64,000 bases of DNA, from assembly GCF_022919135.1 (NCBI RefSeq), contig NZ_CP095049.1:4716501-4780500 (forward strand). The letters are read 5' to 3'. The notes beneath the pieces are model-generated. The model worked only from the letters and a program-made list of their open reading frames with translations. It made no database searches and was not told the DNA's origin. The position numbers and the translations under genes were made by a program. Shown here piece after piece: positions 1-8,644 of the stretch (position 1 is its first letter; every line of letters starts with the position of its first letter). Source of the stretch: Hymenobacter cellulosivorans. Its GTDB lineage: Bacteria; Bacteroidota; Bacteroidia; Cytophagales; Hymenobacteraceae.

Positions 1-238
1 CTTCTACTTCCGGGCGCGGTGCTCCCGTCAGGCTGGCCGCCACCGGCAGCGGGACACCCGGAGCCGAGTCAGCGGAAGCTGCCGGGGCGCTTGTTCCCAA
101 GCCCTGCCCAGAAGTTGCGGACGGTTGCTCAGCCGACTGGGGCGCCGAAAGTTCGCAGCCGGCCCCAAGCAGAAGTAAGGCCAAGCCCGACGAATAAAGA
201 AAGGCCCAAAACCGGGTCGAAAGGAAGAAGGCAAGCAC
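1..238 (-). CDS. Lipoprotein, N-terminal part only (gene cut by left edge)
   Basis: Reading the minus strand from a GTG at 238 gives 79 codons that stay open to the window edge. The product starts with a hydrophobic stretch ending in LLLLGAGC, a typical lipobox with the lipidated Cys near residue 28. It continues into a Ser/Ala/Pro/Gln-rich linker of the kind found after the lipid anchor in Bacteroidota envelope lipoproteins. An in-frame TAG lies upstream and no ATG lies between it and the GTG, so GTG is the likely start. It is downstream of and on the same strand as the S41 protease lipoprotein, with a gap of 156 bp, so it may be the last gene of that cluster. The functional domain is outside the window and no role can be given. 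Confidence 0.6.
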   Translation of the reverse strand, partial: MLAFFLSTRFWAFLYSSGLALLLLGAGCELSAPQSAEQPSATSGQGLGTSAPAASADSAPGVPLPVAASLTGAPRPEVE

Positions 239-394
239 GGGAAAGGGAGTAGAAGTGAGCTGCCAGCACGGTTGCGTGAAGCATGAACAAAGCTACCGGG
301 CCCTGGTCGCGGGGACTTTTGCCAGCCGGATTCCCGCTTTTCTGAGCCGGATTTTTTGTTCGATGTCCTCCTCCGCCCCCACCCCACTCCCGGT

Positions 395-1426
395 TTAGAG
401 GCGCTGCATGGCCTTTTCCAGGGCTTCGTCGCGGCCGGCCAGCACGTCTTGCTTGCGGTTTTTCACCAGCACCTGCGGGGCCAGCCCGATGCCTTCGTAG
501 CTCTGCCCGTCGGCGGCGCGGTAGTCGCCCACGCTCAGGCTCACGATCCAGCCGTTGGGCAGCTCCCGCCGGGTGGCCTCCGAGAAGATGCCGTAGGTGG
601 AGTCGCCCAGCTGCGTCACGTTCGGGTTTTGGCGCATGGCCAGCGTGAAGGTTTCGCCCGCGCTCTGCGTAAAACGGTTGGTAAGCAGCACCACGGGCTT
701 GCGGTACTGCCAGGCGCCGCCGGGCTGCACGTACCACTCTACCCGGGGCGTGAAATCCTGGTGGCCGGGCCCGTTGCGCCAGCGGCTGGTCATGAAGAGC
801 TTGCGGGCCGAGGCAAACCGGCTGGCCACGAGCTGGCTGCTGCGGTCATCCCCACCGGTCAGCTCCCGCGCATCCACGATGAGACCCTCGGTGTCCTTTA
901 ACGCGTCCAGGGCCTTCCCCATGGCTTCCTCGTAGAATTTGGGGGAAGCGCCCAGGCTGAGCAAGTGCACGTAGCCCAGGCGGCCGTTGGCGAGCGTGCC
1001 ATACGTAACGTCGTTCCCGATCTGCTGCGCATTCTTTAGGTAGCGGCTTTTCACCACGCTCAGATCGAAGTCCGTTTTGGCGTAGTGCTTGCCACTGTCG
1101 TAGCGCCGGGGCGGGTCGCCGGGCGTGGCAATCCAGACGTGGCCGTCGTTGAGGTGGTCGAGCAGGTGGCCCACGATGCCCAGCAGCTCGGCCTCGGACG
1201 TAGCGGGCGTCACCTGCGGACGATACTGGGCGTAGAGGCCGTTCCAGTCGACGCCCCGCACCTCGAAGCTGCCGTAAAGCTGATCGAACTCGCGCCAGAG
1301 CAGGTCGAAGTTTTCCTCGGGCGTATTCGTGACCTGAGGACCCACCAGCATTTTCTCGCAGCCGGTCCCCGTTAGTAGCAGCAGGCCCAGGGCTACTGCC
1401 CGAGCTAGTTGTTTCGTTGCTTTCAT
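395..1426 (-). CDS. S41-family peptidase, lipoprotein (C-terminal processing protease-like)
   Basis: This 343-aa protein has a lysine-led signal peptide ending in LLTGTGC, so it should be lipidated and anchored in the envelope. The middle region resembles the tail-specific protease fold (ClpP/crotonase type). Near residue 255 it carries NRFTQSAGETFTLAM, where the Ser is the expected S41 nucleophile, followed by a conserved block ending in SYEGIGLAPQ, typical of the end of S41 domains. No clear PDZ domain is visible, as in the short S41 lipoproteins common in Bacteroidota. Substrate unknown. It lies 20 bp after the barrel-like gene on the same strand, so the two are probably co-transcribed. 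It is one of three S41 proteins within 8 kb. Confidence 0.85.
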   Translation of the reverse strand: MKATKQLARAVALGLLLLTGTGCEKMLVGPQVTNTPEENFDLLWREFDQLYGSFEVRGVDWNGLYAQYRPQVTPATSEAELLGIVGHLLDHLNDGHVWIATPGDPPRRYDSGKHYAKTDFDLSVVKSRYLKNAQQIGNDVTYGTLANGRLGYVHLLSLGASPKFYEEAMGKALDALKDTEGLIVDARELTGGDDRSSQLVASRFASARKLFMTSRWRNGPGHQDFTPRVEWYVQPGGAWQYRKPVVLLTNRFTQSAGETFTLAMRQNPNVTQLGDSTYGIFSEATRRELPNGWIVSLSVGDYRAADGQSYEGIGLAPQVLVKNRKQDVLAGRDEALEKAMQRL

Positions 1427-1446
1427 AGTAGATGCCGGACGTCGGC

Positions 1447-2289
1447 CTAGAAATGATAGATAACCTGCAGGTTGCCCTGGTTCGACAAGCTCGTAATGGA
1501 GCGGGGCCGGCTATAGTGAAACCACTCGACCTGGTACTGCAGGCCCAGGCCGAAATGCGGGCTGAGTTGGGCCTCGTAGCCGACCTGCAGCTGCAGGCGC
1601 TGCAGCCGGTTCCAGGTGGCCAGGCGGGTTCCCTGGCTGAAAAACAAGTGCGCGTAGCTGCGCTCCGGGTACGACAGCACGTTGCTATAAGGCAGCCGCG
1701 ACACCAGCCCGACCAGCGGCACAGCGCCCTGCAGAGTCAGCACGTGGGCCGGCCGCAGGTGCCACTCGCCGGCCAGGGCCAGATTCAGCGTGGCCGAGTT
1801 CAGGGCCCAGGTGGTCATGGCTACCCCGTCGGCATAGCTCACCTGGTCGTGCAGGCTCAGGCCGGCAAAGCTGCGCCACTTGTTGGCCGGGTTGGCAGTG
1901 TTTACCCGGCGCAAGTAGCTAATCTGCACGGAGCCCTGGTAGAGGTCGGGGGCCAGCACCAGGGTGCTGCGGGTGGTTTCGCCGGTTATTTTTTCGTCGG
2001 TGAAGATGTAGGTGCGGGGTCCCAGGGCCGGGGCAGTAAAGGAGCTGGTGCCGGCCTGCACTTCGGCCCGAAAGCGGCTGCGCTCGGAAATGTGGGCGTA
2101 GGTCAGCTGCAGGCCCGCGGGGTTGGCCACGTACATCAGCGGCGAGGCCTGCAGATCTTTCACTTTCCGGTTTCCCAAAGTAGGCCCGACGGTCAGCTGG
2201 TTTCGGGTGGCGAAGCCCGCCGGCGCATCCTGGGCCAGGAGGACGCCCGGTAGCGCAGCCAGCGCCAGGGCAAGGCAATAGGTTTTCAT
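1447..2289 (-). CDS. Outer-membrane beta-barrel-like protein of unknown function
   Basis: The ATG at 2289 is chosen because it opens a clear signal peptide (KTYCLALALAALPGVLLAQ); the open frame upstream has no protein-like character. The mature part of about 260 aa shows alternating aromatic/polar beta-strand patterning: repeated Leu-Gln-Leu and Tyr-Glu-Ala segments, GLGLQYQVEW near the end, and a final Phe (VIYHF). This fits a small outer-membrane barrel. No named family was recognised. It sits between two S41 proteases on the same strand (20 bp before one, 92 bp after the other), which suggests one operon and an envelope role. Confidence 0.65.
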   Translation of the reverse strand: MKTYCLALALAALPGVLLAQDAPAGFATRNQLTVGPTLGNRKVKDLQASPLMYVANPAGLQLTYAHISERSRFRAEVQAGTSSFTAPALGPRTYIFTDEKITGETTRSTLVLAPDLYQGSVQISYLRRVNTANPANKWRSFAGLSLHDQVSYADGVAMTTWALNSATLNLALAGEWHLRPAHVLTLQGAVPLVGLVSRLPYSNVLSYPERSYAHLFFSQGTRLATWNRLQRLQLQVGYEAQLSPHFGLGLQYQVEWFHYSRPRSITSLSNQGNLQVIYHF

Positions 2290-2381
2290 AAGAGGTTCAA
2301 CAGGAAAAAGCACGAATGACCAGGGCAAGCCGGTGGCAGCTGCTCTGAAAAAAGCAGGAGAAAAGACAGGAAGGAAGCGGG

Positions 2382-3845
2382 TTACTGGCGGGCGGCTGCT
2401 TCCGCTTTTTTGCGGATCAGGTCCTGGGCCAGCTGCATTTCGGGGTCCGTGCCGCTGAGGACATCGGCGGCGGTGGGCTCCACTACGTAGTCGGGAATGA
2501 TGCCGCGCTCCGGGTGGCTGCCGGGCTGGGCCATGTAGTAGCTCCACACCGGCAGGCCCATCGTGATGCCGCTGTGGGGCAGGTTGACAAAGGCAAAAAA
2601 GCCGCTGTTGTCGCCCCCGGCAGCCCCGCCGGTTTCCTGCCCGATAAACGTGGCTCGACCCTGAGCCCGGACGGCGGTGGCAAACTCGGCCGTGGCCGAG
2701 AAGCTCCAGCCGTTGGTCAGCACGTACACGTCGCCGACAAAGGCTTTTTTCTGGGGCTGCTGCCGTTTCAGGCCCTGGCGGTGCCGGTATTCGTAGGTGC
2801 CGTCTTTGGCCCGGCTAATCAGCAGGTGCCGGTATATCCCGTAAAACCATTCGCTGTGGACTTGCTCCTGAATAGCCACCCGGCGCGGATGGGTCGTAAT
2901 GCGGCTATAATAGCTGAAGGGCTGCCGGGCCAGGTAGGAATACAGCAGGGAGCCGTAGCCGTCCATGCCGCCCTCGTTGTTGCGCACGTCCAAGATCAGC
3001 GCCTTGGTGCCGCGGGCCCGCAGCTGGCGGAAGGCCGAGGCCAGAAACTTCTCGAACGGTTCTTCCTGCTCGCCTACCCAGAAATGGTCGATGGTCAGCG
3101 TAGCCACGTCGTTGGGCAAGAACTCCAGGCGCACCGGGTAGCGCGGAGCCGGGGCCCGCTGCTTTTCCACGGCCTTAATCGTGGCCAGCGTGGTGGCGGG
3201 CAGCTCGGCCTGGGCCAGGCGCCCGTCGGGCTGCCGGTACTGCACCGTGTAGCGGTCGGCGGCCTGACCGAAAGCCGCGTAATAACCGGCAAAGAAGGCA
3301 TCGAGCTCCAGCCATTTGGCCGTGGTAGTGGCCCCGTCAGCAAACGACACGTAGGGCAGCAGGCCGGTCAGGATATCCCCCACCGGGCGGCCGTTGATCT
3401 GCAGGATTTCGGCCCCGGGCGGCACGATATTCCTACCATCATAGGCATACAGCGCGTAAGCCCGGCCGCCGAGCAGGTGCAGACGCAGCGGAAACAGCTG
3501 ACTGGTGTGGTACGGGTACTTATCGTCGCGCTGGGCGGGAATGAACTTGGTGTGGCCGCACCGCAGCTGCACCATCAGCGGGGTGAGCATGGCGTAGTAG
3601 GCTTGCTCGCTCAGCGGGGCTTGGAGGCGGCCATACACGCTGTCGAAGAGGGCATCGAACCGGGCCTTGGGCGTGTAGCGGTACACGCCCGGGTGCACCT
3701 GCTCCAGGGCGGCGCGGAACAGGCGAAAGTCGGTCTGCTGCTGCTCGACGGTGAGCTGGCGCTGGGCGGGCTCATCTTGGCTGAATACCATTCGCGGGGC
3801 CCCGAGCAACAGAACCAGCAGCAGGGGCCAAATAGTCGTTTTCAT
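2382..3845 (-). CDS. S41-family peptidase, secreted
   Basis: The start is set at the ATG at 3845, which begins a signal peptide (KTTIWPLLLVLLLG, then a VFSQ cleavage site). The 487-aa product has an N-terminal helical region, a probable PDZ-like segment (PPGAEILQINGRPVGDIL) and a C-terminal S41 protease domain with VLTNGWSFSATAEFATAV near residue 380. The Ser of the SFSATAEF block is the likely nucleophile. It is followed by IGQETGGAAGGDNSG and, near the end, HPERGIIPDY, both typical of the family. It should act in the periplasm or outside the cell on unfolded or C-terminally exposed proteins. It is followed by the barrel-like gene and the lipoprotein S41 gene, and preceded by an AraC regulator, all on the same strand. 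Confidence 0.85.
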   Translation of the reverse strand: MKTTIWPLLLVLLLGAPRMVFSQDEPAQRQLTVEQQQTDFRLFRAALEQVHPGVYRYTPKARFDALFDSVYGRLQAPLSEQAYYAMLTPLMVQLRCGHTKFIPAQRDDKYPYHTSQLFPLRLHLLGGRAYALYAYDGRNIVPPGAEILQINGRPVGDILTGLLPYVSFADGATTTAKWLELDAFFAGYYAAFGQAADRYTVQYRQPDGRLAQAELPATTLATIKAVEKQRAPAPRYPVRLEFLPNDVATLTIDHFWVGEQEEPFEKFLASAFRQLRARGTKALILDVRNNEGGMDGYGSLLYSYLARQPFSYYSRITTHPRRVAIQEQVHSEWFYGIYRHLLISRAKDGTYEYRHRQGLKRQQPQKKAFVGDVYVLTNGWSFSATAEFATAVRAQGRATFIGQETGGAAGGDNSGFFAFVNLPHSGITMGLPVWSYYMAQPGSHPERGIIPDYVVEPTAADVLSGTDPEMQLAQDLIRKKAEAAARQ

Positions 3846-3920
3846 AACGAAAGAGAAAGTGGTTGTCTGAAGCTGCAAACGTAGGCAGCCACACCAGGCG
3901 CGTCGTCCGACCCGGCGAAT

Positions 3921-5156
3921 TCAGACCCCTATTTCCGACTGTTTGGCGTATTCCGACGGAGTCACACCCGTTATTTTCTTGAAAACGGCGTTAAAGGTAG
4001 CCTTGGAGTTGAAGCCCGCTTCCTCGGCTATTCCCAGGGTGCTGTAGTGGGCGTAGCGCGGGTCGCGGAGCAGGTGCTTCACCTCCTCCACCCGGTACTC
4101 ATTCACGAAATCGTAAAAGTTTTTCCCGAGCTGCTCATTGAGCACTTGCGAGAGACGATGCTTGGGCAGCTCCAACTGCCGGGCCAGCTCCTGGATAGTA
4201 AGGCTATTCTGGCGGTAGGGCTTGTGCGCCCGCATAAAGGCGAGCAGGGCGTCGGCTACTTCCTGGGCCTGCTCCGGCGTCAGGGTCGACTTCTGGTACT
4301 TGGCCGCTGGCGCTGCCGTTGTATCCGGAGGCGCGGGCAGGGCCGCGGGGGTCGGCTCCAGTGCCACTACCAAGGCAGCCGCACCGACGTTTGGCCCCCC
4401 GGCGGCCGCACCTGGCGGAATATCCTGCTGGGCGGAGCTAAACAGCTCGGGTTGCGCCAGGGCCCGGTAGCCAATCCAATAAATGAGGCCAATGACGCCC
4501 AGGTAGTGGAAATGGTAGACGTTGCTGATCCAAGACAGGCCCCACTTGCGGCCGTAAAAGGCGGCCACCCCCACCAAGACGATGCCCAGGGTGAAAAGCA
4601 GAAACTGCCGCAGCCAGCGCAGACGCAGGCGGGTCAGGTCCGAAAACTCGTCGCGTATCCGCTGGCCGTGGCGTCGCAGCGCGTGTAGGGCGGCCAGCAG
4701 GTAACCGATATGTTCCAGGTTGAGCAATTGGTTTAGCCAGCCAAAGTCGTCGCGCGAGGCGGCCTGGAAGTCACGGAGGTAGGCTATTTTGGCGGCGGCC
4801 GGCTGCAGGTAATACGGCAGCAGATAAGCCAGCACCAAGGCGAAGGGCAGCAGGTGCCAGGCATCGGCGCGGCGCAAGCGGGGCGCGGGACTGGTGAGCT
4901 TGCGGGTAAACAAGTAAAGCAACGGCCCAAACAAGCTGGGCAGCAGCCAGCCGATCCGGCTCAGGTGCGGAAAGGCCAGAAAGAACTCCCGGGTGTCGAA
5001 GGCCACCAGCACCGACTGCGCCGACACGAGTAGCATTAGCAGGGCCAACAGCCGGTTAGCCAAGGGATTGGCGTGGCGGGTGGCCAGCAGCAAGGCCAGG
5101 CACAGCCCCTGCGTGGCGCCCCCCACCAATAGAATCTGCAGCGCGAAAATTGACAT
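3921..5156 (-). CDS. Membrane-anchored AraC-family transcriptional regulator
   Basis: The first 240 residues hold about seven hydrophobic segments (for example LQILLVGGATQGLCLALLLA at the start and LLPFALVLAYLLPYYL further on). A Pro/Ala-rich linker follows, then a C-terminal AraC DNA-binding domain at about residues 300-405. The HTH shows the hallmarks: ELARQLELPKHRLSQVLNEQ for the first helix-turn-helix and GFNSKATFNAVFKKITGVTP for the second. This membrane-sensor plus AraC architecture is common in Bacteroidota and links an envelope signal directly to DNA. It lies 75 bp ahead of the S41 protease gene on the same strand and may control that cluster. A 14-bp palindrome lies 38 bp upstream of its start. 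Confidence 0.9.
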   Translation of the reverse strand: MSIFALQILLVGGATQGLCLALLLATRHANPLANRLLALLMLLVSAQSVLVAFDTREFFLAFPHLSRIGWLLPSLFGPLLYLFTRKLTSPAPRLRRADAWHLLPFALVLAYLLPYYLQPAAAKIAYLRDFQAASRDDFGWLNQLLNLEHIGYLLAALHALRRHGQRIRDEFSDLTRLRLRWLRQFLLFTLGIVLVGVAAFYGRKWGLSWISNVYHFHYLGVIGLIYWIGYRALAQPELFSSAQQDIPPGAAAGGPNVGAAALVVALEPTPAALPAPPDTTAAPAAKYQKSTLTPEQAQEVADALLAFMRAHKPYRQNSLTIQELARQLELPKHRLSQVLNEQLGKNFYDFVNEYRVEEVKHLLRDPRYAHYSTLGIAEEAGFNSKATFNAVFKKITGVTPSEYAKQSEIGV

Positions 5157-5193
5157 AACGGCCCTTAATTGAGCAGGAAAAATACGTTATGCC

Positions 5194-5207
5194 GCGCGAA
5201 TTCGCGC
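5194..5207. promoter_or_regulatory. Perfect 14-bp palindrome upstream of the AraC regulator
   Basis: The sequence GCGCGAATTCGCGC is fully self-complementary. It lies in the 79-bp gap between the end of the type IX secreted repeat protein and the ATG of the AraC regulator. A homodimeric regulator could bind there, but AraC proteins usually prefer direct repeats and no second copy was noticed, so the role is a guess. Confidence 0.25.
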
Positions 5208-5235
5208 TGCGCCTCCTTCAGTTTCCAACCAGCAT

Positions 5236-6789
5236 TTACTGCACGATCAGGCGGGTAGTATGCGTCCCGACCCGCACCAGATACTGACCCGGAGCCACAT
5301 GCTGCACGTCGAGGAGAGTAGTACCGGCCGGCCACTGCCGCACGAGTTGGCCCAGATACGTAAACAGCCCTACCGGGGCCGCCGTCGGGCGGTACCGCAG
5401 CTGCACCGGCTTGGAGCGGGCAGCGGGATTAGGAAATACGGCCAGCGCGCGGCCGGAGGCCTCCTGAGCAGACTCTACCGGCAGAGGCTGGCTGATATCG
5501 AACTTCAGGCCCCAGTAGTCGCCGTAGAGCAGGCCGCCCCGGCTGGGCTGGGTTTTGTCGCCCGTAGCGGTGGAGGTGGACATGCCTCCGAGCAGGTAGC
5601 TTCCGTCGGCAGCGGGTAGCATCTGCATCAGTCGCGCGTCCCCGTCGCCACCCCAGCGGTGCGTCCATTGCTGGGTGCCCTGGGCATCCAGCTTCACCAC
5701 GCCATACATGGCAGCAGCTCCTAAACTGCCCCCGAGCAGGCAGCCACCGTCAGTGGTAGGCAGCAGGCAGTTGAGCAGGTCTTCCTGGGGCGTGCCCACG
5801 GTCCGGTCCCAGAGCTTGGTGCCCTGCCCATCGGTTTTCACAACCCAGTAGTCCCAGCTGCCCAGTTGGGGCTGGGTTTTGTCGCCGCCGGCCGCGGAGG
5901 CGCAACGGCCGGCCAGCAGCACACTGCCATCGGCGCTTAGGCGCATATCAGACAGGTAGTCGCTGCCAGCGCCGCCGAAGGTCCGGTCCCAGAGCTTACG
6001 GCCCTGAGCATCGGTTTTTACCAGCCAGTAATCCCAGTTGCCTTGGCTCGCCTGCGTTTTATGGCCCGAAACGCCTGATTTGGAAGAGCCCCCGAGCAGG
6101 TAGCTGCCGTCGGCCAGCACCTGCACGCTGGCCAGCACCTCGGCGGCGCTGCCCCCGTAGGTTTGGTCCCACTGCTTGGTACCCTGGGCATCGACTTTCA
6201 CCAGCCAAAAGTCGTTGCCACCCTGGCTGGCCTGGGTTTTCTGCCCCGACACGGGCGAGTTGGAACTGCCTCCAGCCAAGAACCCGCCGTCGGGCGTTGG
6301 CACCAGACTTAGCAGGTTATCGTCGCCGGTTCCGCCGAAGCTCCGGTCCCAGAGTTTATGGCCCTGGGCATTGAGCTTGATGAGCCAGAAATCGGTATCT
6401 CCCTGGCTGGGCTGGGTTTTGTCACCTGATATCGGGGAATTGGAATAGCCGCCTATCAGGTAGCCGCCGTCGGCGGTGGGCAGCACGCGCTGGGCCCCGT
6501 CGTAGCTGGTGCCGCCCAGGGTCCGGTCCCACTGCTTGGTCCGGTTGGCATCAAGTTTCACCACCCAGATATCTTCCCCTCCCTGGTTGTCCTGGCTTTT
6601 GTCGCCCGAGGCTGGCGAAACGGAAGTACCCACCAGAATATAGCCGCCATCGGGCGTGGGCTGCATATTGGCAAAGCGCTCCTCGTCGCTGCCGCCGACG
6701 GTAACATCCCACTGCTTGGTCGGAATTTGAGCCAGGGCGGAAGTAGCAAGCAACAGGCTACCGGCTAGCAGAGCGAATGAGAATTTCAT
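5236..6789 (-). CDS. Type IX secreted protein with seven 60-residue repeats
   Basis: The start at 6789 opens a signal peptide (KFSFALLAGSLLLATSALAQ). The 517-aa product then has seven repeats of about 60 residues. Each contains a KLWDRTFGG-type strand, a DGGYLLGGSS turn, a GDKTQASQGG loop and a DYWLVKLDAQG strand; repeat six is shortened. Seven WD-containing units strongly suggest a beta-propeller. The last 75 residues (AVFPNPA, then strands to a terminal RLIVQ) form a Por-type sorting domain, so the protein should be exported through the type IX system and anchored or released at the surface. A paralogue with the same seven repeats lies at 39066-40691. Ligand unknown. Confidence 0.85.
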   Translation of the reverse strand: MKFSFALLAGSLLLATSALAQIPTKQWDVTVGGSDEERFANMQPTPDGGYILVGTSVSPASGDKSQDNQGGEDIWVVKLDANRTKQWDRTLGGTSYDGAQRVLPTADGGYLIGGYSNSPISGDKTQPSQGDTDFWLIKLNAQGHKLWDRSFGGTGDDNLLSLVPTPDGGFLAGGSSNSPVSGQKTQASQGGNDFWLVKVDAQGTKQWDQTYGGSAAEVLASVQVLADGSYLLGGSSKSGVSGHKTQASQGNWDYWLVKTDAQGRKLWDRTFGGAGSDYLSDMRLSADGSVLLAGRCASAAGGDKTQPQLGSWDYWVVKTDGQGTKLWDRTVGTPQEDLLNCLLPTTDGGCLLGGSLGAAAMYGVVKLDAQGTQQWTHRWGGDGDARLMQMLPAADGSYLLGGMSTSTATGDKTQPSRGGLLYGDYWGLKFDISQPLPVESAQEASGRALAVFPNPAARSKPVQLRYRPTAAPVGLFTYLGQLVRQWPAGTTLLDVQHVAPGQYLVRVGTHTTRLIVQ

Positions 6790-7002
6790 AACGGTACAAT
6801 GGGCAAGGGAAGAAATAGGCGAACCGGGGTGCCGCAGCGCCCCACCAGCAGCCAGCAGGACAGCTCCTTTGTTCTCCCTTCTGGCGCCTAGCAAAATTAC
6901 CGGCCGCTACCGTCGCCGACCTTCGCCAAACGGATTCCTCCTTCTGTTTCTGGGATTATTCGCGGCGCGTCAACTGTGCCCCTGAGCCCCGGCCAACAGC
7001 CT

Positions 7003-8400
7003 TTACTGGCTGGCACTGGCCGGCTTCTCGCCCGTAGCGCGGCGTGGCAAACTGACGAGGCTGCCGTCTTTGCGGAGCAGGGTCAGGGAGGTAATGGCGC
7101 CGCTGGCGTCGGGCTGAAACTCGAAGCGCAGCTCTTCATCCACCACGAAGGTGTGCGGGCCCAGGGGCGTCAGGGCCACGGGGTAGCCCCGGTCGAGGCG
7201 GAAGAGGCGGCCCTGCTCCCGCACGATCTGCTCGAAATCAAAGCTGCCCACGTAGCGTTCAGCGGCAACCGGGTCGAGCGGGGCTGGGCGGTACAGGGCC
7301 CGCGCCGTTTCCAGGTCCCAGGTTAGCCGCTGCTTAGCTTCGGGGGTGGGAGCTTGTTCGATCAGGCGCTTCAGGGCTTCCAAATGGGCGGTTTCCAGGG
7401 CGTGAGTGGCTTTTACGGGGATGTCGGGCGGCACACCCACGCCTTCCCAGTTGGCCTTGGTCACCGCATTTTCGACGTGGGCAAAGGGAATGCGCAGCAG
7501 CAGCCGCTCGTTGACGGCCTTGCCCCCGACCGGGTTGGCCCCGCCCCGGGTGGTTTCGCCAACCGTAAGGCCGCGCTTCAACGCTTTCAGCTCGTAGGCC
7601 ACCGCCTCGGCCGCCGAAAACGTGCGGGAACTGGTCAGCACGTACACGGGAGCCTGCTGCAACTTGCTTGGCACGCGCAGCAGCGTATCGGCACGCAGTT
7701 GGTTGCTGGCCGAATCGAGTTTCAGACGCCGCAGCCGGACTTGCACGGGCTGGCTGTACTCGTGCTCCACGTAGTCGCGGCTTACGATGTCATTCAGGTG
7801 CACAGGTTTGGGGAAGAAGTAGCCCAGCAGCAGGTCTTTGAGCAGACTGCCGCCCCCGTTCTGGCGAAAGTCCAGAATCACGGCGTCGCAGCCACTCAGG
7901 TAGGTCATGGCCCCGACGACTTGGTGGGCAGCCACGCTCTCGTCGGGAAAGGCGCGCACTTCCAGGTAGCCCACGTTGCCGGGCAGAATATCGACGCGGT
8001 AAAAGCCCTTGACGTTGATACCGCTTGGCCGGGGCGCGGCTGTAGCAGGCCGCGGCGCCTGCACCCGCCAGCCCACGTGCTGGTCGGGGCAGACGGTGCG
8101 CATGTCGGCCGTGAGGCGGGTAGCCAACGCGTGAATGTCGGTAATGGCGTCGTAGCGGCCCTTCTGCAGGTTGCGCAGCAGCAGCTGACTGGTTTTGCGC
8201 GCCACGGCCGGATAGATGTACTCCTGCTCGAACAGGGCCGCGCCGCGCTGCACGGCCTCGCGCACGAAGGCCTTGTCGATGGGCGCTTCGTTGCTGCGGA
8301 TATGCTGGGCGGCGGTGGGGAAAGAAACCAGCAACAGCAGCAACACCTTGCCGGCTGAGCTGAGCCGGCGGAAAAGAACCGGGAGTGAAAAGTAGGGCAT
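7003..8400 (-). CDS. S41-family peptidase, secreted
   Basis: The ATG at 8400 gives a 465-aa protein with an N-terminal hydrophobic segment (GKVLLLLLVSFPTAAQ) that looks like a signal peptide. A helical region follows, then a core with GNVGYLEVRAFPDE and VILDFRQNGGGS (the conserved D-x-R-x-N-x-G-G strand of S41 proteins) and SSRTFSAAEAVAYEL near residue 260, where the second Ser is the likely nucleophile. GETTRGGANP and a VPPDIPV block close the catalytic domain. The last 90 residues form a separate small domain found in retinol-binding-like S41 proteins. It is divergent to the LytS kinase, so the 244-bp gap between them may hold two promoters. Confidence 0.85.
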   Translation of the reverse strand: MPYFSLPVLFRRLSSAGKVLLLLLVSFPTAAQHIRSNEAPIDKAFVREAVQRGAALFEQEYIYPAVARKTSQLLLRNLQKGRYDAITDIHALATRLTADMRTVCPDQHVGWRVQAPRPATAAPRPSGINVKGFYRVDILPGNVGYLEVRAFPDESVAAHQVVGAMTYLSGCDAVILDFRQNGGGSLLKDLLLGYFFPKPVHLNDIVSRDYVEHEYSQPVQVRLRRLKLDSASNQLRADTLLRVPSKLQQAPVYVLTSSRTFSAAEAVAYELKALKRGLTVGETTRGGANPVGGKAVNERLLLRIPFAHVENAVTKANWEGVGVPPDIPVKATHALETAHLEALKRLIEQAPTPEAKQRLTWDLETARALYRPAPLDPVAAERYVGSFDFEQIVREQGRLFRLDRGYPVALTPLGPHTFVVDEELRFEFQPDASGAITSLTLLRKDGSLVSLPRRATGEKPASASQ

Positions 8401-8644
8401 AACGGAAGGAGTTGATGAAGGCCCAAACCAACCTACCCCACCGGCCCCACCCAACGCCTTTTCACCAACGGCCCGGAATTAGGGCCCAACGACGGCTAGC
8501 CCGGACCAACAGCCACTGGGTTGCTGATTTGTCGTTCGTCCTGCTTTCTCGTTCTTTCGTCCTTCCTGGGCGCTGGAGCCTGTGGGCCTTTGTACTTTCG
8601 CCGATAGGCAATATGGCAGCCTACTGCTCACTCAAACGCCCCTT

